A stretch of DNA of 49,271 nt from Ruminiclostridium cellobioparum DSM 1351 = ATCC 15832 (GCF_000621505.1 NZ_JHYD01000048.1:1-49271), one strand, 5' to 3'. Shown: positions 27,725-36,862, numbered from the stretch's first letter. Numbers and translations are program-made. The notes: generated by a model not told the origin, from the letters alone.

Positions 27725-28732
27725 ATGAAGTATAATATATACGATGTTGCCAAAAAGGCAGGAGTATCCATTGTTACAGTTTCAAAGGTCATCAACAATT
27801 CACAGACCGTCCGCGAAGGCAACAGGCAAAAAGTACTGCAGGCCATGAAAGAACTTAACTATAACCCAAGTGCTGCCGCAAGGAGTCTGGCCAGCGGAAG
27901 AACCGGTGTTATAGGTCTTCTGATAGATAATCTTACAGATTCTTTTTTATCCTCGGCTCTTGGTGCCATAAATGAATACCTGGAGGATAACGGATATTTT
28001 CTCGCACTCTCCCTGATAAATGAATCCAAGATAAACAATGACAATATCCCTTTTCTTTTCCAGCAGGACAGGGTTGACGGCTTGCTGATCGTATCTCCGG
28101 TATGCGAGGATACGTATATACTGGACTTAAAAGGTAAAAAAATACCTTTTGTGTTAATGGATAATCAGAAATTCCACCCTTCGGTTCCATCGGTAATTGT
28201 CAACAACTATAAGGGCGGATATGATGCAACCCGCCATCTGCTTGAGCTTGGGCACAAAAAAATACTGCACATAAGCGGTCCGGGGCTTTATATGTCCAGC
28301 AACGACAGGGAAGCCGGCTACAGAGCGGCGATGACTGAAGCAGGATGCGCACCTTACGTTATAAACAGCAGCAATTTCTCAATAGAAAGCGGTTATAAAA
28401 TAGTAAAACAGCTTATATCGGAAAATAAGCTGTCCGACTTTACCTCAATATTTGCTGCCGACGATTATATTGCCCTGGGAGTGATTGATGCCTTTAAAAA
28501 TTCAAACATAAAAGTGCCCGGCGATATATCGGTTATAGGCTACGATGATCAGGAACTGGCCGCCTCCTTTCATCCCGGTCTTACTACCATCAGACAGCCT
28601 GCCGATGAAATGGGGCGTATAGGCGCAGAAATGCTGCTCAAGATAATAAAAGGCGAAGTTAAAAGATATAATACCATCAAACTTGATCCGGACATTGTAA
28701 TAAGAGAATCCACTGCTGCTCCCAAACAGTAA
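27725..28732 (+). CDS. LacI/GalR-family transcriptional regulator
   Basis: 335 residues. N-terminal helix-turn-helix and hinge: YDVAKKAGVSIVTVSKVINN and NYNPSAAARSLASGRTGVIG; then a periplasmic-binding-like sensor domain with DDYIALGVIDAFK and VIGYDDQELAASFHPGLTTI. It is the last gene of the transporter unit, 78 bases after it. It most likely binds the two AAGCGCTT palindromes between the GH4 and permease genes and responds to the transported sugar or its phosphate. AAGGAGAG precedes the ATG. Confidence 0.95.
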   Translation: MKYNIYDVAKKAGVSIVTVSKVINNSQTVREGNRQKVLQAMKELNYNPSAAARSLASGRTGVIGLLIDNLTDSFLSSALGAINEYLEDNGYFLALSLINESKINNDNIPFLFQQDRVDGLLIVSPVCEDTYILDLKGKKIPFVLMDNQKFHPSVPSVIVNNYKGGYDATRHLLELGHKKILHISGPGLYMSSNDREAGYRAAMTEAGCAPYVINSSNFSIESGYKIVKQLISENKLSDFTSIFAADDYIALGVIDAFKNSNIKVPGDISVIGYDDQELAASFHPGLTTIRQPADEMGRIGAEMLLKIIKGEVKRYNTIKLDPDIVIRESTAAPKQ

Positions 28733-28829
28733 GGAAACCATATCAATAAATTTAATAAAAATATGTTTTTGTACAGCATGCGGGGAACCGATAACTCCTA
28801 CCGGCCCCGTCACTTCAAAAGCATGTCTG

Positions 28830-29066
28830 TTATTTTTTATTCTGATAGGTTTCAAATTTTTTGAATAATGAAGACAGTTCTTTTCTAAGTAATGCACTGT
28901 TGCATATATAATCGATTGCAAATTTTTTTAATAAATCTACAGGAAAATCCTTTTCATTTTCAATAAGATATAATAGTTCCAATTCCAGTTCAGTGTATCC
29001 ATCACTATTAATATTTTCAATTAACTTTTTATATACTTCCAAAGACTTGATTTCATTTTCTTCCAT
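28830..29066 (-). CDS. Small acidic helical protein, unknown function
   Basis: 78 residues from ATG at 29066, preceded by AGAGGTG; an in-frame ATG at 29102 lacks a ribosome binding site. The protein is Glu/Lys/Leu-rich and probably all helical (for example ELELELLYLIENEKDF), with no signal peptide or membrane segment. I do not recognise a family. It lies between the LacI regulator gene (convergent) and a GNAT gene (same strand, about 107 bases away). Real gene likely from its start site and composition; function unknown. Confidence 0.6.
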   Translation of the reverse strand: MEENEIKSLEVYKKLIENINSDGYTELELELLYLIENEKDFPVDLLKKFAIDYICNSALLRKELSSLFKKFETYQNKK

Positions 29067-29172
29067 AACACCTCTAGAATCCCTCGTAATCAGTATATAC
29101 AAAAGTATATCCGTACTCTCATCACAATAAAGATATTACCATAAATTTCCCCCATGGTCAATTAATGGGTCC

Positions 29173-29742
29173 TCACTTAGTTGCCGTATACCAGGTACTT
29201 ACATATTTTTCCAAGGTGTAACCGCAATCCGAATATAATGAACATGCTCTTTTATTTCTGCCGGCCACAGATAATTCCACACTATTATAACCCCTGGACT
29301 CAAGGTACTGTTCAATGGTTTTCAGAGCAAGTTTTCCGTAACCCTGACCCTGTCTGGACCTGTTAATTGAAAAAGCTGAAATTTCCGGAATATCACCGTA
29401 TTGGATTTCAAATGTCCCGTATATCATACCATTTTTTACAAACAGACCGGCATCGGTATTTGGGTCTGCCAGAATTCTATCCACTTCGCCTTCATCTATC
29501 AGTACCGAAAGCGGCACGCTTAAAAAAGCTTCATTGTGCAGCTCCATGTAAATTGCAGCACTATCCTGTGTTAAAAGCTGTATATCAAAATAACCAGCTT
29601 TATTTTCAGGCACAAAGTCCTTCCTCAAAACAATATAGTCAGTATAGTACTCAAACATATATCTGCCGGTGCAAAAATAATTTCTGTCCAAAGAAACCGC
29701 CTTGTCCTTGCAGGTGAAGTATATTTGACCGGCACCCTTCAT
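29173..29742 (-). CDS. GNAT acetyltransferase with an unresolved 5' end
   Basis: 189 residues from the first in-frame ATG. The C-terminal half is a GNAT domain: VKNGMIYGTFEIQYGDIPEI, then SRQGQGYGKLALKTIEQYL (acetyl-CoA loop) and RNKRACSLYSDCGY. The reading frame stays open and protein-like for about 65 codons upstream (to 29938), including AEIRIIDKDIGTRGICYIIC, which looks like the missing N-terminus of this clostridial acetyltransferase group. No ATG, GTG or TTG opens that stretch. An ATG with GGAG just before it (29874-29876) is in another frame and stops after six codons. Either a non-standard start (ATT at 29892) is used or one base has been gained or lost. Substrate unknown. Confidence 0.78.
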   Translation of the reverse strand: MKGAGQIYFTCKDKAVSLDRNYFCTGRYMFEYYTDYIVLRKDFVPENKAGYFDIQLLTQDSAAIYMELHNEAFLSVPLSVLIDEGEVDRILADPNTDAGLFVKNGMIYGTFEIQYGDIPEISAFSINRSRQGQGYGKLALKTIEQYLESRGYNSVELSVAGRNKRACSLYSDCGYTLEKYVSTWYTATK

Positions 29743-29957
29743 AGCAGCGGAATCACAGACAGCTTCGGCCGCTGCTTCAAAGCATTCGCCGTTTAAACTG
29801 TCACAAATAATATAACAAATTCCCCTGGTCCCTATATCTTTATCGATTATCCTTATCTCTGCTTTCGTGGCATTCTCTCCAGTATAATGAATTGTCCGGA
29901 GTATTGATATCCGTCCGATGTGAAAATTATAGCATAATTAATGGTCACTGTAACCAA

Positions 29958-31784
29958 TCAAGCTCCCAGGAAAATGGCCTCAAATTCCTCTCCCTCAACC
30001 TTTTCCTTCAAAAGCAGAACCTCTGCCAATCTATTGAGCTTGCCAATATTGGCTTTCAGCAGAGAAAGAGTTTTTTCATAGGCACTGTCAATGATATGTT
30101 TTACTTCGCTGTCAATAAGACCTGCAACCTCGTCACTGTAATTGCGTGCCTGTCCTGCATTACCTCCCATAAAAGCATCATCGTTCTCATTTTCAAAAAT
30201 CATATTGCCCAGCTTACTGCTCATACCGTATTTTGTAACCATATTTCTCGCTATTTGATTAACCCTCTTCAAGTCGCCGGCCGCACCGGTGCTTATCTCA
30301 TTTAAGGTAATTTCTTCGGCAGCTCTGCCGCCTAAAGCAACTATTATCTCTTCAATGAGCTGGGCTTTGGTATGATAGCTCTTTTCCTCCATTGGCCTGC
30401 TGGCTGTATAGCCGCCTGCCGTTCCAGCCGGAATGATTGATACTCTGTCGACATTCTGGCTTGAAGAAACAAGTTTTATTGCCAGTGCATGGCCTGCTTC
30501 ATGGAAGGCAGTGACCTTTCTGTCGTGCTCGCTCATGACGCGGCTTTTATTCTCAGGGCCCATCATTACTTTGAAGGCGGCTTCCTTTATATCTTCATTC
30601 CCGATTTTTCTCTTATTGCTTCTGGCTGCCAGCAGCGCGGCCTCATTGAGCAGATTCTCCAGTTCGGCTCCTGTAAAACCGGGTAACAATTTGGCTATAT
30701 CACCCAGATTAACATCCTCAGCCAGCGGCTTGCCTTTGGAATGAACCTTTAAAATCTGTTCTCTCCCCTTGATATCCGGCAAGCCGACAACAACTCTCCT
30801 GTCGAAACGTCCCGGCCTTAAAAGTGCGGGGTCAAGTATGTCAGGTCTATTGGTGGCAGCCAGTATGATGATCCCGTCATTTATACCGAAACCGTCCATT
30901 TCCACCAGCAGCTGATTCAAGGTCTGTTCCCTTTCATCATTTCCTCCGCCCATACCGGCACCTCTATGTCTTCCCACGGCATCTATTTCATCAATGAATA
31001 TGATACAGGGTGAATTTTTTTTAGCCTGTTCAAACAGGTCGCGGACCCTGGATGCTCCAACACCCACAAACATCTCAACAAAATCCGAACCGCTTATACT
31101 GAAAAACGGAACTCCTGCCTCACCCGAAACGGCTTTGGCCAGAAGGGTTTTACCTGTACCCGGAGGCCCTACCAGAAGAACGCCCTTCGGTATTCTCGCC
31201 CCCAGTTCTACAAACTTTTCAGGTGCTTTTAAAAACTCAACTATTTCGGCCAGCTCCTGCTTTTCCTCATCAGCTCCTGCCACATGTTCAAAGGTTACCC
31301 GCCTCTTGTCGTCAACAGACAGCTTTGCACGGCTCTTGCCAAAAGACATCACCCGGTTGCCTCCTGCACCGCCTCCCTGCTGCCGCCTCATAAAAAAGAA
31401 CCAAAACAATATGGGTGCTGCTATCAGCACAAGTGTAGGCAGTATTGCCAACCAGACCGGAGTCTGCTGCGGCGGAGCCACACTGTATTTTTCAATCTGC
31501 CCGTTGTCCAGGGCATTTGTAAACCTCTCGGATGCCGAAGTGACATCCGGCGGAACAATAACCGTATAGTTTATGGCTTTGCTTTCGCCCAACGGATTTT
31601 TAAGCTCTACTGCAGCAGTGCTCATTTGCAGTTCTATAGTCTTCACATTACCTGTTTGGATCTGCTGCAGCAGTTCGGAATAATCCATTTTTGGCGGCTT
31701 CTCAGATGGAACAAAAAATGTTATTGCTATTAAAACAACTAAAAAAATTACTATATAAAAACGTAAACCTTTGAAATACTTCAA
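29958..31784 (-). CDS. ftsH: FtsH ATP-dependent zinc metalloprotease
   Basis: 608 residues. Two N-terminal membrane segments (~7-25 and ~110-132) flank a short external domain; AAA+ module with Walker A GPPGTGKT (206-213), Walker [12 protein letters not shown], second region of homology [19 protein letters not shown]; protease zinc site HEAGH (428-432). The hexamer degrades membrane and misfolded proteins at the inner face of the membrane. Start is TTG with GGGGGGAG before it; no ATG is nearby. It follows lon by 59 bases on the same strand, so the two proteases are probably one operon headed by a TetR regulator gene. ftsH is more often found beside tilS/hpt, so this may be a second copy (inference). 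Confidence 0.96.
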   Translation of the reverse strand: MKYFKGLRFYIVIFLVVLIAITFFVPSEKPPKMDYSELLQQIQTGNVKTIELQMSTAAVELKNPLGESKAINYTVIVPPDVTSASERFTNALDNGQIEKYSVAPPQQTPVWLAILPTLVLIAAPILFWFFFMRRQQGGGAGGNRVMSFGKSRAKLSVDDKRRVTFEHVAGADEEKQELAEIVEFLKAPEKFVELGARIPKGVLLVGPPGTGKTLLAKAVSGEAGVPFFSISGSDFVEMFVGVGASRVRDLFEQAKKNSPCIIFIDEIDAVGRHRGAGMGGGNDEREQTLNQLLVEMDGFGINDGIIILAATNRPDILDPALLRPGRFDRRVVVGLPDIKGREQILKVHSKGKPLAEDVNLGDIAKLLPGFTGAELENLLNEAALLAARSNKRKIGNEDIKEAAFKVMMGPENKSRVMSEHDRKVTAFHEAGHALAIKLVSSSQNVDRVSIIPAGTAGGYTASRPMEEKSYHTKAQLIEEIIVALGGRAAEEITLNEISTGAAGDLKRVNQIARNMVTKYGMSSKLGNMIFENENDDAFMGGNAGQARNYSDEVAGLIDSEVKHIIDSAYEKTLSLLKANIGKLNRLAEVLLLKEKVEGEEFEAIFLGA

Positions 31785-31843
31785 ATAACTCCCCCCTATC
31801 CGGTGCCTGCATATATTTTTAAACCAACTGTATTTTCTATTAA

Positions 31844-34243
31844 TTATACCTGTAAAACGGCTTCTCCAAAAGCCTTTTGACCAAATACATGCTCTATTCT
31901 GGGCAGGGATATCCCTAAAGTTTCCCTCAGTACATCTTCAGCAGCCTCTACAGGTATGATTGTAAGCTCATTCCTGACCTCTTCCGGTACCTCCTTGAGG
32001 TCAACGGCATTATCTTTGGGAATCAAAACCTTTTTAATGCCGGCTCTTTGAGCTCCCAGCAATTTTTCCTTCAGACCGCCGATTGGTAAAACAGCTCCTC
32101 TCAAGGTGATTTCTCCAGTCATTGCAATTTTAGAGTCCACTTTAATGCCCGTTACCAGAGAAGCAAGGGCTGTAAACAATGTAATGCCTGCAGACGGGCC
32201 ATCCTTGGGAACGGCACCTGAGGGAACATGAATGTGTATATCCCTCTCCTTAAAATTGAATGTATTTATTGGCAATCTGGCCTTTAACAAACTTAATGAT
32301 ATTCTGGCCGATTCCTTCATAACATCACCTAATTTACCCGTGAGCGTGACCTGTCCGCTTCCCGTCATATCAGTTGCTTCAATGAAGAGTATTTCTCCTC
32401 CGACAGGGGTCCACGCAAGTCCGGTAACAACTCCAGGCGGGTTATCCGACTCGGCTTTTTCATGCCTGGATATCTGCCTTCCCAATACTTCCTCCAACTG
32501 CTCCATTTTAATTCTGTATGGCAATTCTGCTTTATTGGAAACTATTTTCTCAGAGGTCACTCTTGCAAGTGCAGCCAATTGTTTTTTCAAGCCCCTGACT
32601 CCGGCTTCCAGAGTGTAATCGTTGATTATTTTTTGCAGCACATCATCAGCAATCACCAGCTGCTCCGACGTTAATCCATGCTCTTCAAGAATTGCAGGAA
32701 TCAAGTGATTTTTCCCGATGTGGAATTTTTCATTAATTGTATAGCTGGATATCTGAATGACTTCCATTCTATCCAGCAGCGGACCCGGAATGCTCTCCAG
32801 CGAATTGGCCGTTGCTATAAAGAAAACCTCTGACAGATCATAGGGCAGATCCAAATAATGGTCTGTAAAACTGTTGTTTTGCTCGGGATCAAGCACCTCA
32901 AGCAAAGCACTGGCAGGATCTCCGCTGTACCCGCCGGCCATCAGCTTGTCAACTTCATCCAAAACCATAACAGGATTGGTTTCCCCTGCTTTTTTAATGC
33001 TTTGGATGATCCTGCCCGGCATAGCTCCCACATAAGTCCTGCGGTGTCCCCTGATCTCAGACTCGTCTCTGATCCCGCCCAAGCTTAAGCGGATATATTT
33101 TCTGTCCAGCGCTTCCGCAATACTCTTGCCCAGGCTCGTTTTGCCTGTTCCGGGAGGCCCCACCAGCAGCAGGATGGAACCTTTTTTGTCTTTCTTCAGC
33201 TGCATTACGGCCAAATGCTGTATTATCCTATCCTTAACCTTGTCCAGCCCGTAATGCTGTTCATCCAAAATCCGCCTTGCCTCCCCTAAATTGACAGGTG
33301 TGGTTTCGCTCTTTTTCCATGGCAGCTGTACCAGCAGATCCAGGTAGTTCCGTATAACATTATACTCCGAACTGTTGGGGCCCTGGGTTTTCAATTTGTC
33401 CAATTCTTCAAGGGCGGCATTCTTTATGTCAATTGGCATACCGGCTTCTTCAATTTTACTTAAATAGTCCTTATCCTTTTTAGCCCCCTCTTCCTTTCCT
33501 TCATTTAATTCCTCCTGGATTGCTTTTAACTGTTCTCTCAGCACCGACTCCCTGTAATATTTATTTGCCTTTTCAGAAAATCTCTCTGCCATCTGAAACT
33601 GAAGTTCAACGGTTTCCTTCAGCTTTACAAGGTAATCCATAAACTTCAGGCTTCTTTCCTTCAAAGACCGGGTTTCCAGCAACTCATACTTTTCTCCGTT
33701 TGAAAGAGGCATAAATTGCGAAATATATACAATGAGCGAATTCAGGTCTTTCAGCTCCTCAAACACTCTCAGGTATTGGCCGGCGCCTCCGTACTGCTCC
33801 GATCTCGTGTATTTTTCGCTGAATTCCCGGGTAAAGTTCTTAATATAACTTAGCATCTCCTCCCGGCTCTTTTCATTGAGATCAATCTCATCAGGTGAAA
33901 AATCGTATTCAGCATAAATACCGCCATATTCAATTCTTATGCCATTGACCTCAACTCTATCCTTAGCTTTGATCTTAATTCGCCAGCCTTTTTCGGTTTG
34001 TTCGGCTTCTTCTAATTTAAAGGAAACACCTATCCTGTAAAAATCCTCTTCGCTTAATTGGCTATGTCCAAAGTTTTGTTTTAACGGCAGCGCAATATTT
34101 GTATTATCTTCCCGTTTCAAATTTTCAAGTTCTTCCTCATCAAGCGCCGGCAGCCTCAGTATGGAGGTTACACCGGGCAGTATAACCGTATCGGATATAG
34201 GAATTACTCTTCCTGATTTACCGTTATTGTCTTGTCCCATCAT
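31844..34243 (-). CDS. lon: Lon ATP-dependent protease (LonA type)
   Basis: 799 residues. N-terminal substrate-binding domain with coiled-coil segment (~190-260), AAA+ module with [18 protein letters not shown] and VMVLDEVDKL, and C-terminal protease with Ser684 in PKDGPSAG and Lys725 in GGLKEKLLGA forming the Ser-Lys dyad. Cytoplasmic hexamer that degrades misfolded and regulatory proteins. It lies between a TetR regulator gene (upstream) and ftsH (downstream), all on one strand. A TetR-like half-palindrome sits 29-38 bases before its start, suggesting specific control separate from heat shock. Start ATGATG; the first ATG is kept here, the second being equally possible. Confidence 0.96.
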   Translation of the reverse strand: MMGQDNNGKSGRVIPISDTVILPGVTSILRLPALDEEELENLKREDNTNIALPLKQNFGHSQLSEEDFYRIGVSFKLEEAEQTEKGWRIKIKAKDRVEVNGIRIEYGGIYAEYDFSPDEIDLNEKSREEMLSYIKNFTREFSEKYTRSEQYGGAGQYLRVFEELKDLNSLIVYISQFMPLSNGEKYELLETRSLKERSLKFMDYLVKLKETVELQFQMAERFSEKANKYYRESVLREQLKAIQEELNEGKEEGAKKDKDYLSKIEEAGMPIDIKNAALEELDKLKTQGPNSSEYNVIRNYLDLLVQLPWKKSETTPVNLGEARRILDEQHYGLDKVKDRIIQHLAVMQLKKDKKGSILLLVGPPGTGKTSLGKSIAEALDRKYIRLSLGGIRDESEIRGHRRTYVGAMPGRIIQSIKKAGETNPVMVLDEVDKLMAGGYSGDPASALLEVLDPEQNNSFTDHYLDLPYDLSEVFFIATANSLESIPGPLLDRMEVIQISSYTINEKFHIGKNHLIPAILEEHGLTSEQLVIADDVLQKIINDYTLEAGVRGLKKQLAALARVTSEKIVSNKAELPYRIKMEQLEEVLGRQISRHEKAESDNPPGVVTGLAWTPVGGEILFIEATDMTGSGQVTLTGKLGDVMKESARISLSLLKARLPINTFNFKERDIHIHVPSGAVPKDGPSAGITLFTALASLVTGIKVDSKIAMTGEITLRGAVLPIGGLKEKLLGAQRAGIKKVLIPKDNAVDLKEVPEEVRNELTIIPVEAAEDVLRETLGISLPRIEHVFGQKAFGEAVLQV

Positions 34244-34271
34244 AATATCATCCTTTCCCGCTATATAAACG

Positions 34272-34281
34272 AATGTTCATT
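34272..34281. promoter_or_regulatory. TetR-like operator core before lon
   Basis: AATGTTCATT, followed by TAA, 29 bases before the lon start. It differs by one base from AATGATCATT found before the tetR gene. The shared core suggests the same regulator controls both units. Confidence 0.55.
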
Positions 34282-34351
34282 TAACTATAAATTAAATGAT
34301 AGCGGGATTTTTTTATGATACTCTCACAAAATTGTCCCGCTTTTTGCCTTA

Positions 34352-34915
34352 TTATTTTAGTAGCACATCCTGTATGATCTCAATCATTTCTTCCAGCAAT
34401 TCTGCTCTTTCCTTTTCACTTTTGTGGTCATTAAATGCAATGGACTTTACCGGATAGAATATAATTGCTATTAAATTTTCAACCCTGTAATCCTTTATTA
34501 CATTATTTTTCTTCAGCTCTCCTATGAAATTATTTATATTGCATATGCCCTTTATCTCAGAACAACCGCTGGCTAATGAGGGGCAATTTGAGAACTGTTC
34601 CACAAAGTTAAAAATCTCTCTATTCTCCTGAATATAGTTATAATAACTTCTTACAAGTACTTCTATAAGTTGTTTCCCAGCCATCCCACACTGTACTTTA
34701 TTAAAAATATAATCAAATATTTCTTCAGAGTACTCATGGTAAATATTCTGAAGCATGATTTCCTTGTTATCGAAGTATATATATACCGTTGCCGGCGAAA
34801 CCCCTGCTTCTTTAGCTATTTTAGAAATAGAAGTACCGTGAAAGCCTTCCTGAAGTATCAATTTGATTACAGCTTCTTTTATACTTTTTGCCTTCTCATC
34901 ATCTCTTCGTCTCAT
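34352..34915 (-). CDS. TetR/AcrR-family transcriptional regulator
   Basis: 187 residues. The N-terminal helix-turn-helix is typical: IKLILQEGFHGTSISKIAKE followed by GVSPATVYIYFDNKEIML. The C-terminal ligand domain is helical and unlike named subgroups. It is the first gene of tetR-lon-ftsH; 108 bases separate it from lon. A palindrome, AATGATCATT inside a longer inverted repeat, lies 48 bases before its start, and a near-copy precedes lon, so autoregulation and control of the proteases are likely. Ligand unknown. Confidence 0.92.
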   Translation of the reverse strand: MRRRDDEKAKSIKEAVIKLILQEGFHGTSISKIAKEAGVSPATVYIYFDNKEIMLQNIYHEYSEEIFDYIFNKVQCGMAGKQLIEVLVRSYYNYIQENREIFNFVEQFSNCPSLASGCSEIKGICNINNFIGELKKNNVIKDYRVENLIAIIFYPVKSIAFNDHKSEKERAELLEEMIEIIQDVLLK

Positions 34916-34958
34916 CTGTTCACCTCAAATATAACGCATAGCCTCGTCATATTTCTAT

Positions 34959-34980
34959 AATAAATGATCATTCATTTATT
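34959..34980. promoter_or_regulatory. TetR autoregulatory operator candidate
   Basis: AATAAATGA and TCATTTATT form a 9-bp inverted repeat with TCAT between; inside is the perfect palindrome AATGATCATT. It lies about 45-65 bases upstream of the tetR start, in promoter position. Confidence 0.7.
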
Positions 34981-35045
34981 GTCAATATTTATATTAGAAT
35001 ATAAACAAATCATTGACTTATTTATCAAAGGTGGGTATACTTACC

Positions 35046-35073
35046 TTGACTTGAAGGATAAAAATCATATAAT
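35046..35073 (+). promoter_or_regulatory. Promoter of the guanidine riboswitch-gdx unit
   Basis: TTGACT (35046-35051) and TATAAT (35068-35073) are separated by 16 bases, close to the housekeeping sigma consensus. Transcription would begin near 35080, just before the riboswitch. Confidence 0.8.
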
Positions 35074-35085
35074 CAATATAAAAGT

Positions 35086-35175
35086 TTTCTAGGGTTCCGC
35101 AGTTTTACTGGTCCGAGACCAAGAGAAAACTCATAGCTGACAGCTATGCCACGGAAGGATAAAAACCTGGGAGGT
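35086..35175 (+). ncRNA. Guanidine-I (ykkC) riboswitch
   Basis: The conserved ykkC pattern is present in order: TCTAGGGTTCCGC, then CTGGTCCGAGAC, a variable hairpin (CATAGCTGACAGCTATG), then ACGGAAGGATAAAA and CCTGGGAGG. These are the class I guanidine aptamer blocks, and the downstream gene is an SMR exporter of the guanidinium type. Guanidine binding is expected to prevent the following terminator from forming and so switch on export. Confidence 0.93.
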
Positions 35176-35209
35176 ATCACGATGATATCTTTCAGGTTTT
35201 ATTTTTTTA
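35162..35209 (+). terminator. Riboswitch-controlled intrinsic terminator
   Basis: AAAACCTG (35163-35170) pairs with CAGGTTTT (35193-35200), with an inner GGTATC/GATATC helix, followed by a run of T at 35202-35208. The 5' arm overlaps the 3' end of the aptamer, which is how guanidine-I switches gate transcription. AGGAGGTG of the gene follows directly. Confidence 0.9.
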
Positions 35210-35222
35210 AGGAGGTGAAAAC

Positions 35223-35540
35223 ATGGCTTGGCTTTATCTGGTAATTGCAGGGATTTTTGAAATCATTTGGGCAATGGGACTAAAATATTCCCAGGGATTT
35301 ACAAAGCTATACCCGTCTTTAATTACATTGGGAGGAATGATAATCAGTTTTTATTTATTATCACTTGCGACCAAAACACTCCCAATTGGCACAGCATATG
35401 CTGTCTGGACCGGTATTGGAGCTTTGGGCGCCGTTATACTGGGTATATTTCTCTTTCGTGATCCGGTTAGTATCTCACGAATTTTATTTCTTTGCTTAAT
35501 ACTCATTGGTATTTTAGGACTAAAACTTACTTCTGCATGA
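35223..35540 (+). CDS. gdx: Gdx-type guanidinium exporter (SMR family, SugE group)
   Basis: 105 residues with four membrane helices, the full size of small multidrug resistance transporters. The N-terminal GIFEIIWAMGLKYSQGF is the Gdx/SugE signature, with Glu13 as the coupling residue. A single gene suggests a dual-topology homodimer that exports guanidinium in exchange for protons. Control by the guanidine-I riboswitch directly upstream supports guanidine over drug export. AGGAGGTG lies before the ATG. Its 3' side ends near the long hairpin at 35618-35662. Confidence 0.95.
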   Translation: MAWLYLVIAGIFEIIWAMGLKYSQGFTKLYPSLITLGGMIISFYLLSLATKTLPIGTAYAVWTGIGALGAVILGIFLFRDPVSISRILFLCLILIGILGLKLTSA

Positions 35541-35617
35541 TTATTTAGATATTAAGCATTTCGTCACTGTTTACGGCTAATAATGCATCCTGGAAAAAAC
35601 AAATGCAGCAAATTTTA

Positions 35618-35662
35618 CCCCGGTACTGAACCTAACCTCTTCCGTTAAGTTCAGTACCGGGG
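35618..35662. terminator. Long GC-rich hairpin between gdx and the anti-sigma gene
   Basis: A 14-bp perfect stem (CCCCGGTACTGAAC with GTTCAGTACCGGGG), extended by three more pairs past one mismatch. It lies 78 bases after gdx and 89 bases after the end of the convergent anti-sigma gene, so it may end both. T-runs are weak on both sides. It resembles the hairpins at 39114-39152 and 46778-46810. Confidence 0.7.
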
Positions 35663-35750
35663 AAACTGCAGATATTATATTTATACTTTATACTCAATAT
35701 GAAATACCGCTTATTGCCGGTGAGGCCTTTTTCATCTGCCTCATCAAGGC

Positions 35751-36386
35751 CTACTTTATTTTTCTTCCATATACACGTATAAATCTATAAATCTCACACC
35801 CAAGCAATAATGCCCCCATGGTAGTGACCGATATTACATCCTTAAATATAAAATTCCTGAGAAAACCCGGTAAATACGGAACTGTAACAATACTGGTCAT
35901 CATAAACAATGAAGGTATCCCTATTATGATCAATTCAAATATAAATGTTTTTACAGAACCTTTTGGCCTGCTTCCAAGGAATGCAATGAGAGCGCCTAAA
36001 AACAGCCAACTAATCACAGCTATGCTCACAGCTGCTATGAGGTATCCCGTTTCAAACCGATAATATGCCTTCCGGCCAACGTCCTGTGCTATAAAAAGCA
36101 CAATTATACCAGCTATATAAAATATAATGCCAAATAAACCTGTCCTGATATTCAGCCCTGTTTTTTTCTTCCATATGTCTGAAAGCTTTCCAAGCATTTT
36201 ACTTTCATTCAGATTCTCCTCTATATCTTTCTCCGGCATAGCGTAATTCATCTGGTTAATTTTCATTTGGCATTTTTGACAGTCTTTAATGTGTGCTTCA
36301 ATCATTTCTTTGCTTTCATTACTGCAAATACCATCAATATATAAGGGTAATAAATCTTCAATAACATTGCACGATATATCCTTCAT
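35751..36386 (-). CDS. Anti-sigma factor with zinc finger and membrane helices
   Basis: 211 residues. The N-terminal segment is a zf-HC2 anti-sigma zinc finger (IEAHIKDCQKCQ, i.e. HxxxCxxC), and the rest has about four membrane helices (near 80-105, 112-135, 150-172, 178-198) with no extracellular domain of note. It overlaps the ECF sigma gene by four bases (ATGA), the usual arrangement. It should hold the sigma factor at the membrane until an envelope signal releases it. The signal is unknown. Confidence 0.9.
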   Translation of the reverse strand: MKDISCNVIEDLLPLYIDGICSNESKEMIEAHIKDCQKCQMKINQMNYAMPEKDIEENLNESKMLGKLSDIWKKKTGLNIRTGLFGIIFYIAGIIVLFIAQDVGRKAYYRFETGYLIAAVSIAVISWLFLGALIAFLGSRPKGSVKTFIFELIIIGIPSLFMMTSIVTVPYLPGFLRNFIFKDVISVTTMGALLLGCEIYRFIRVYGRKIK

Positions 36387-36862
36387 GACAAATCCTCCAA
36401 TCTGCCTGTAATTTTTTGTTTTGCACGGTAATAAGTGACTCTTGCCCAGCTTTCATGCTTTCCAAACAAGTCTGCAATTTGTGCATACGGCAGCTCCGCA
36501 AAAACTCTTAATGTGAAAACTTCCTTATATGGTTCGGGCAGAGAGTGCAGCATCCTGTGAATTTTTTCAGAATCAACGCTATCCGCCAATCTATCAGCTA
36601 AATCGTCATATACCATTCCTTCGGTATCGCTGTTATAGTCTATTTTTTTATTTTTGTCCAGAATGTTAAAATACAAATTTTTTGCTATCTGGCATAGCCA
36701 TGTATTTACTTTACAGGTCCCTTTAAAGGAGCTAAAGCTGTCCATAGCCCTTACGAAGGTTTCCTGGGTTATTTCTTCAGCTAATGTCCGGTCTTTGCAC
36801 AGGGCCAGCATAAACCGATAGACATCCCTGAAATGTAAGGCATATATTTCGTTGAAATTCAC
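36383..36862 (-). CDS. ECF-family RNA polymerase sigma factor
   Basis: 159 residues from GTG at 36862, chosen because AGGAGG lies 9 bases upstream; the ATG at 36883 sits before that site and lacks its own. Region 2 reads FRDVYRFMLALCKDRTLAEE and TQETFVRAMDSFSSFKG; region 4 has LPEPYKEVFTLRVFAELPYA and the HTH IADLFGKHESWARVTYYRAK. It pairs with the downstream anti-sigma gene by a four-base overlap. It lies beside, and divergent from, the cellulosomal GH30 gene, but no shared promoter motif is provable by eye. Confidence 0.93.
   Translation of the reverse strand: MNFNEIYALHFRDVYRFMLALCKDRTLAEEITQETFVRAMDSFSSFKGTCKVNTWLCQIAKNLYFNILDKNKKIDYNSDTEGMVYDDLADRLADSVDSEKIHRMLHSLPEPYKEVFTLRVFAELPYAQIADLFGKHESWARVTYYRAKQKITGRLEDLS

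Noticed and set aside
28780-28810. GC-rich partial hairpin after the lacI-type gene
   Set aside because: The stem is interrupted and not followed by a T-run, so a terminator call is not safe.
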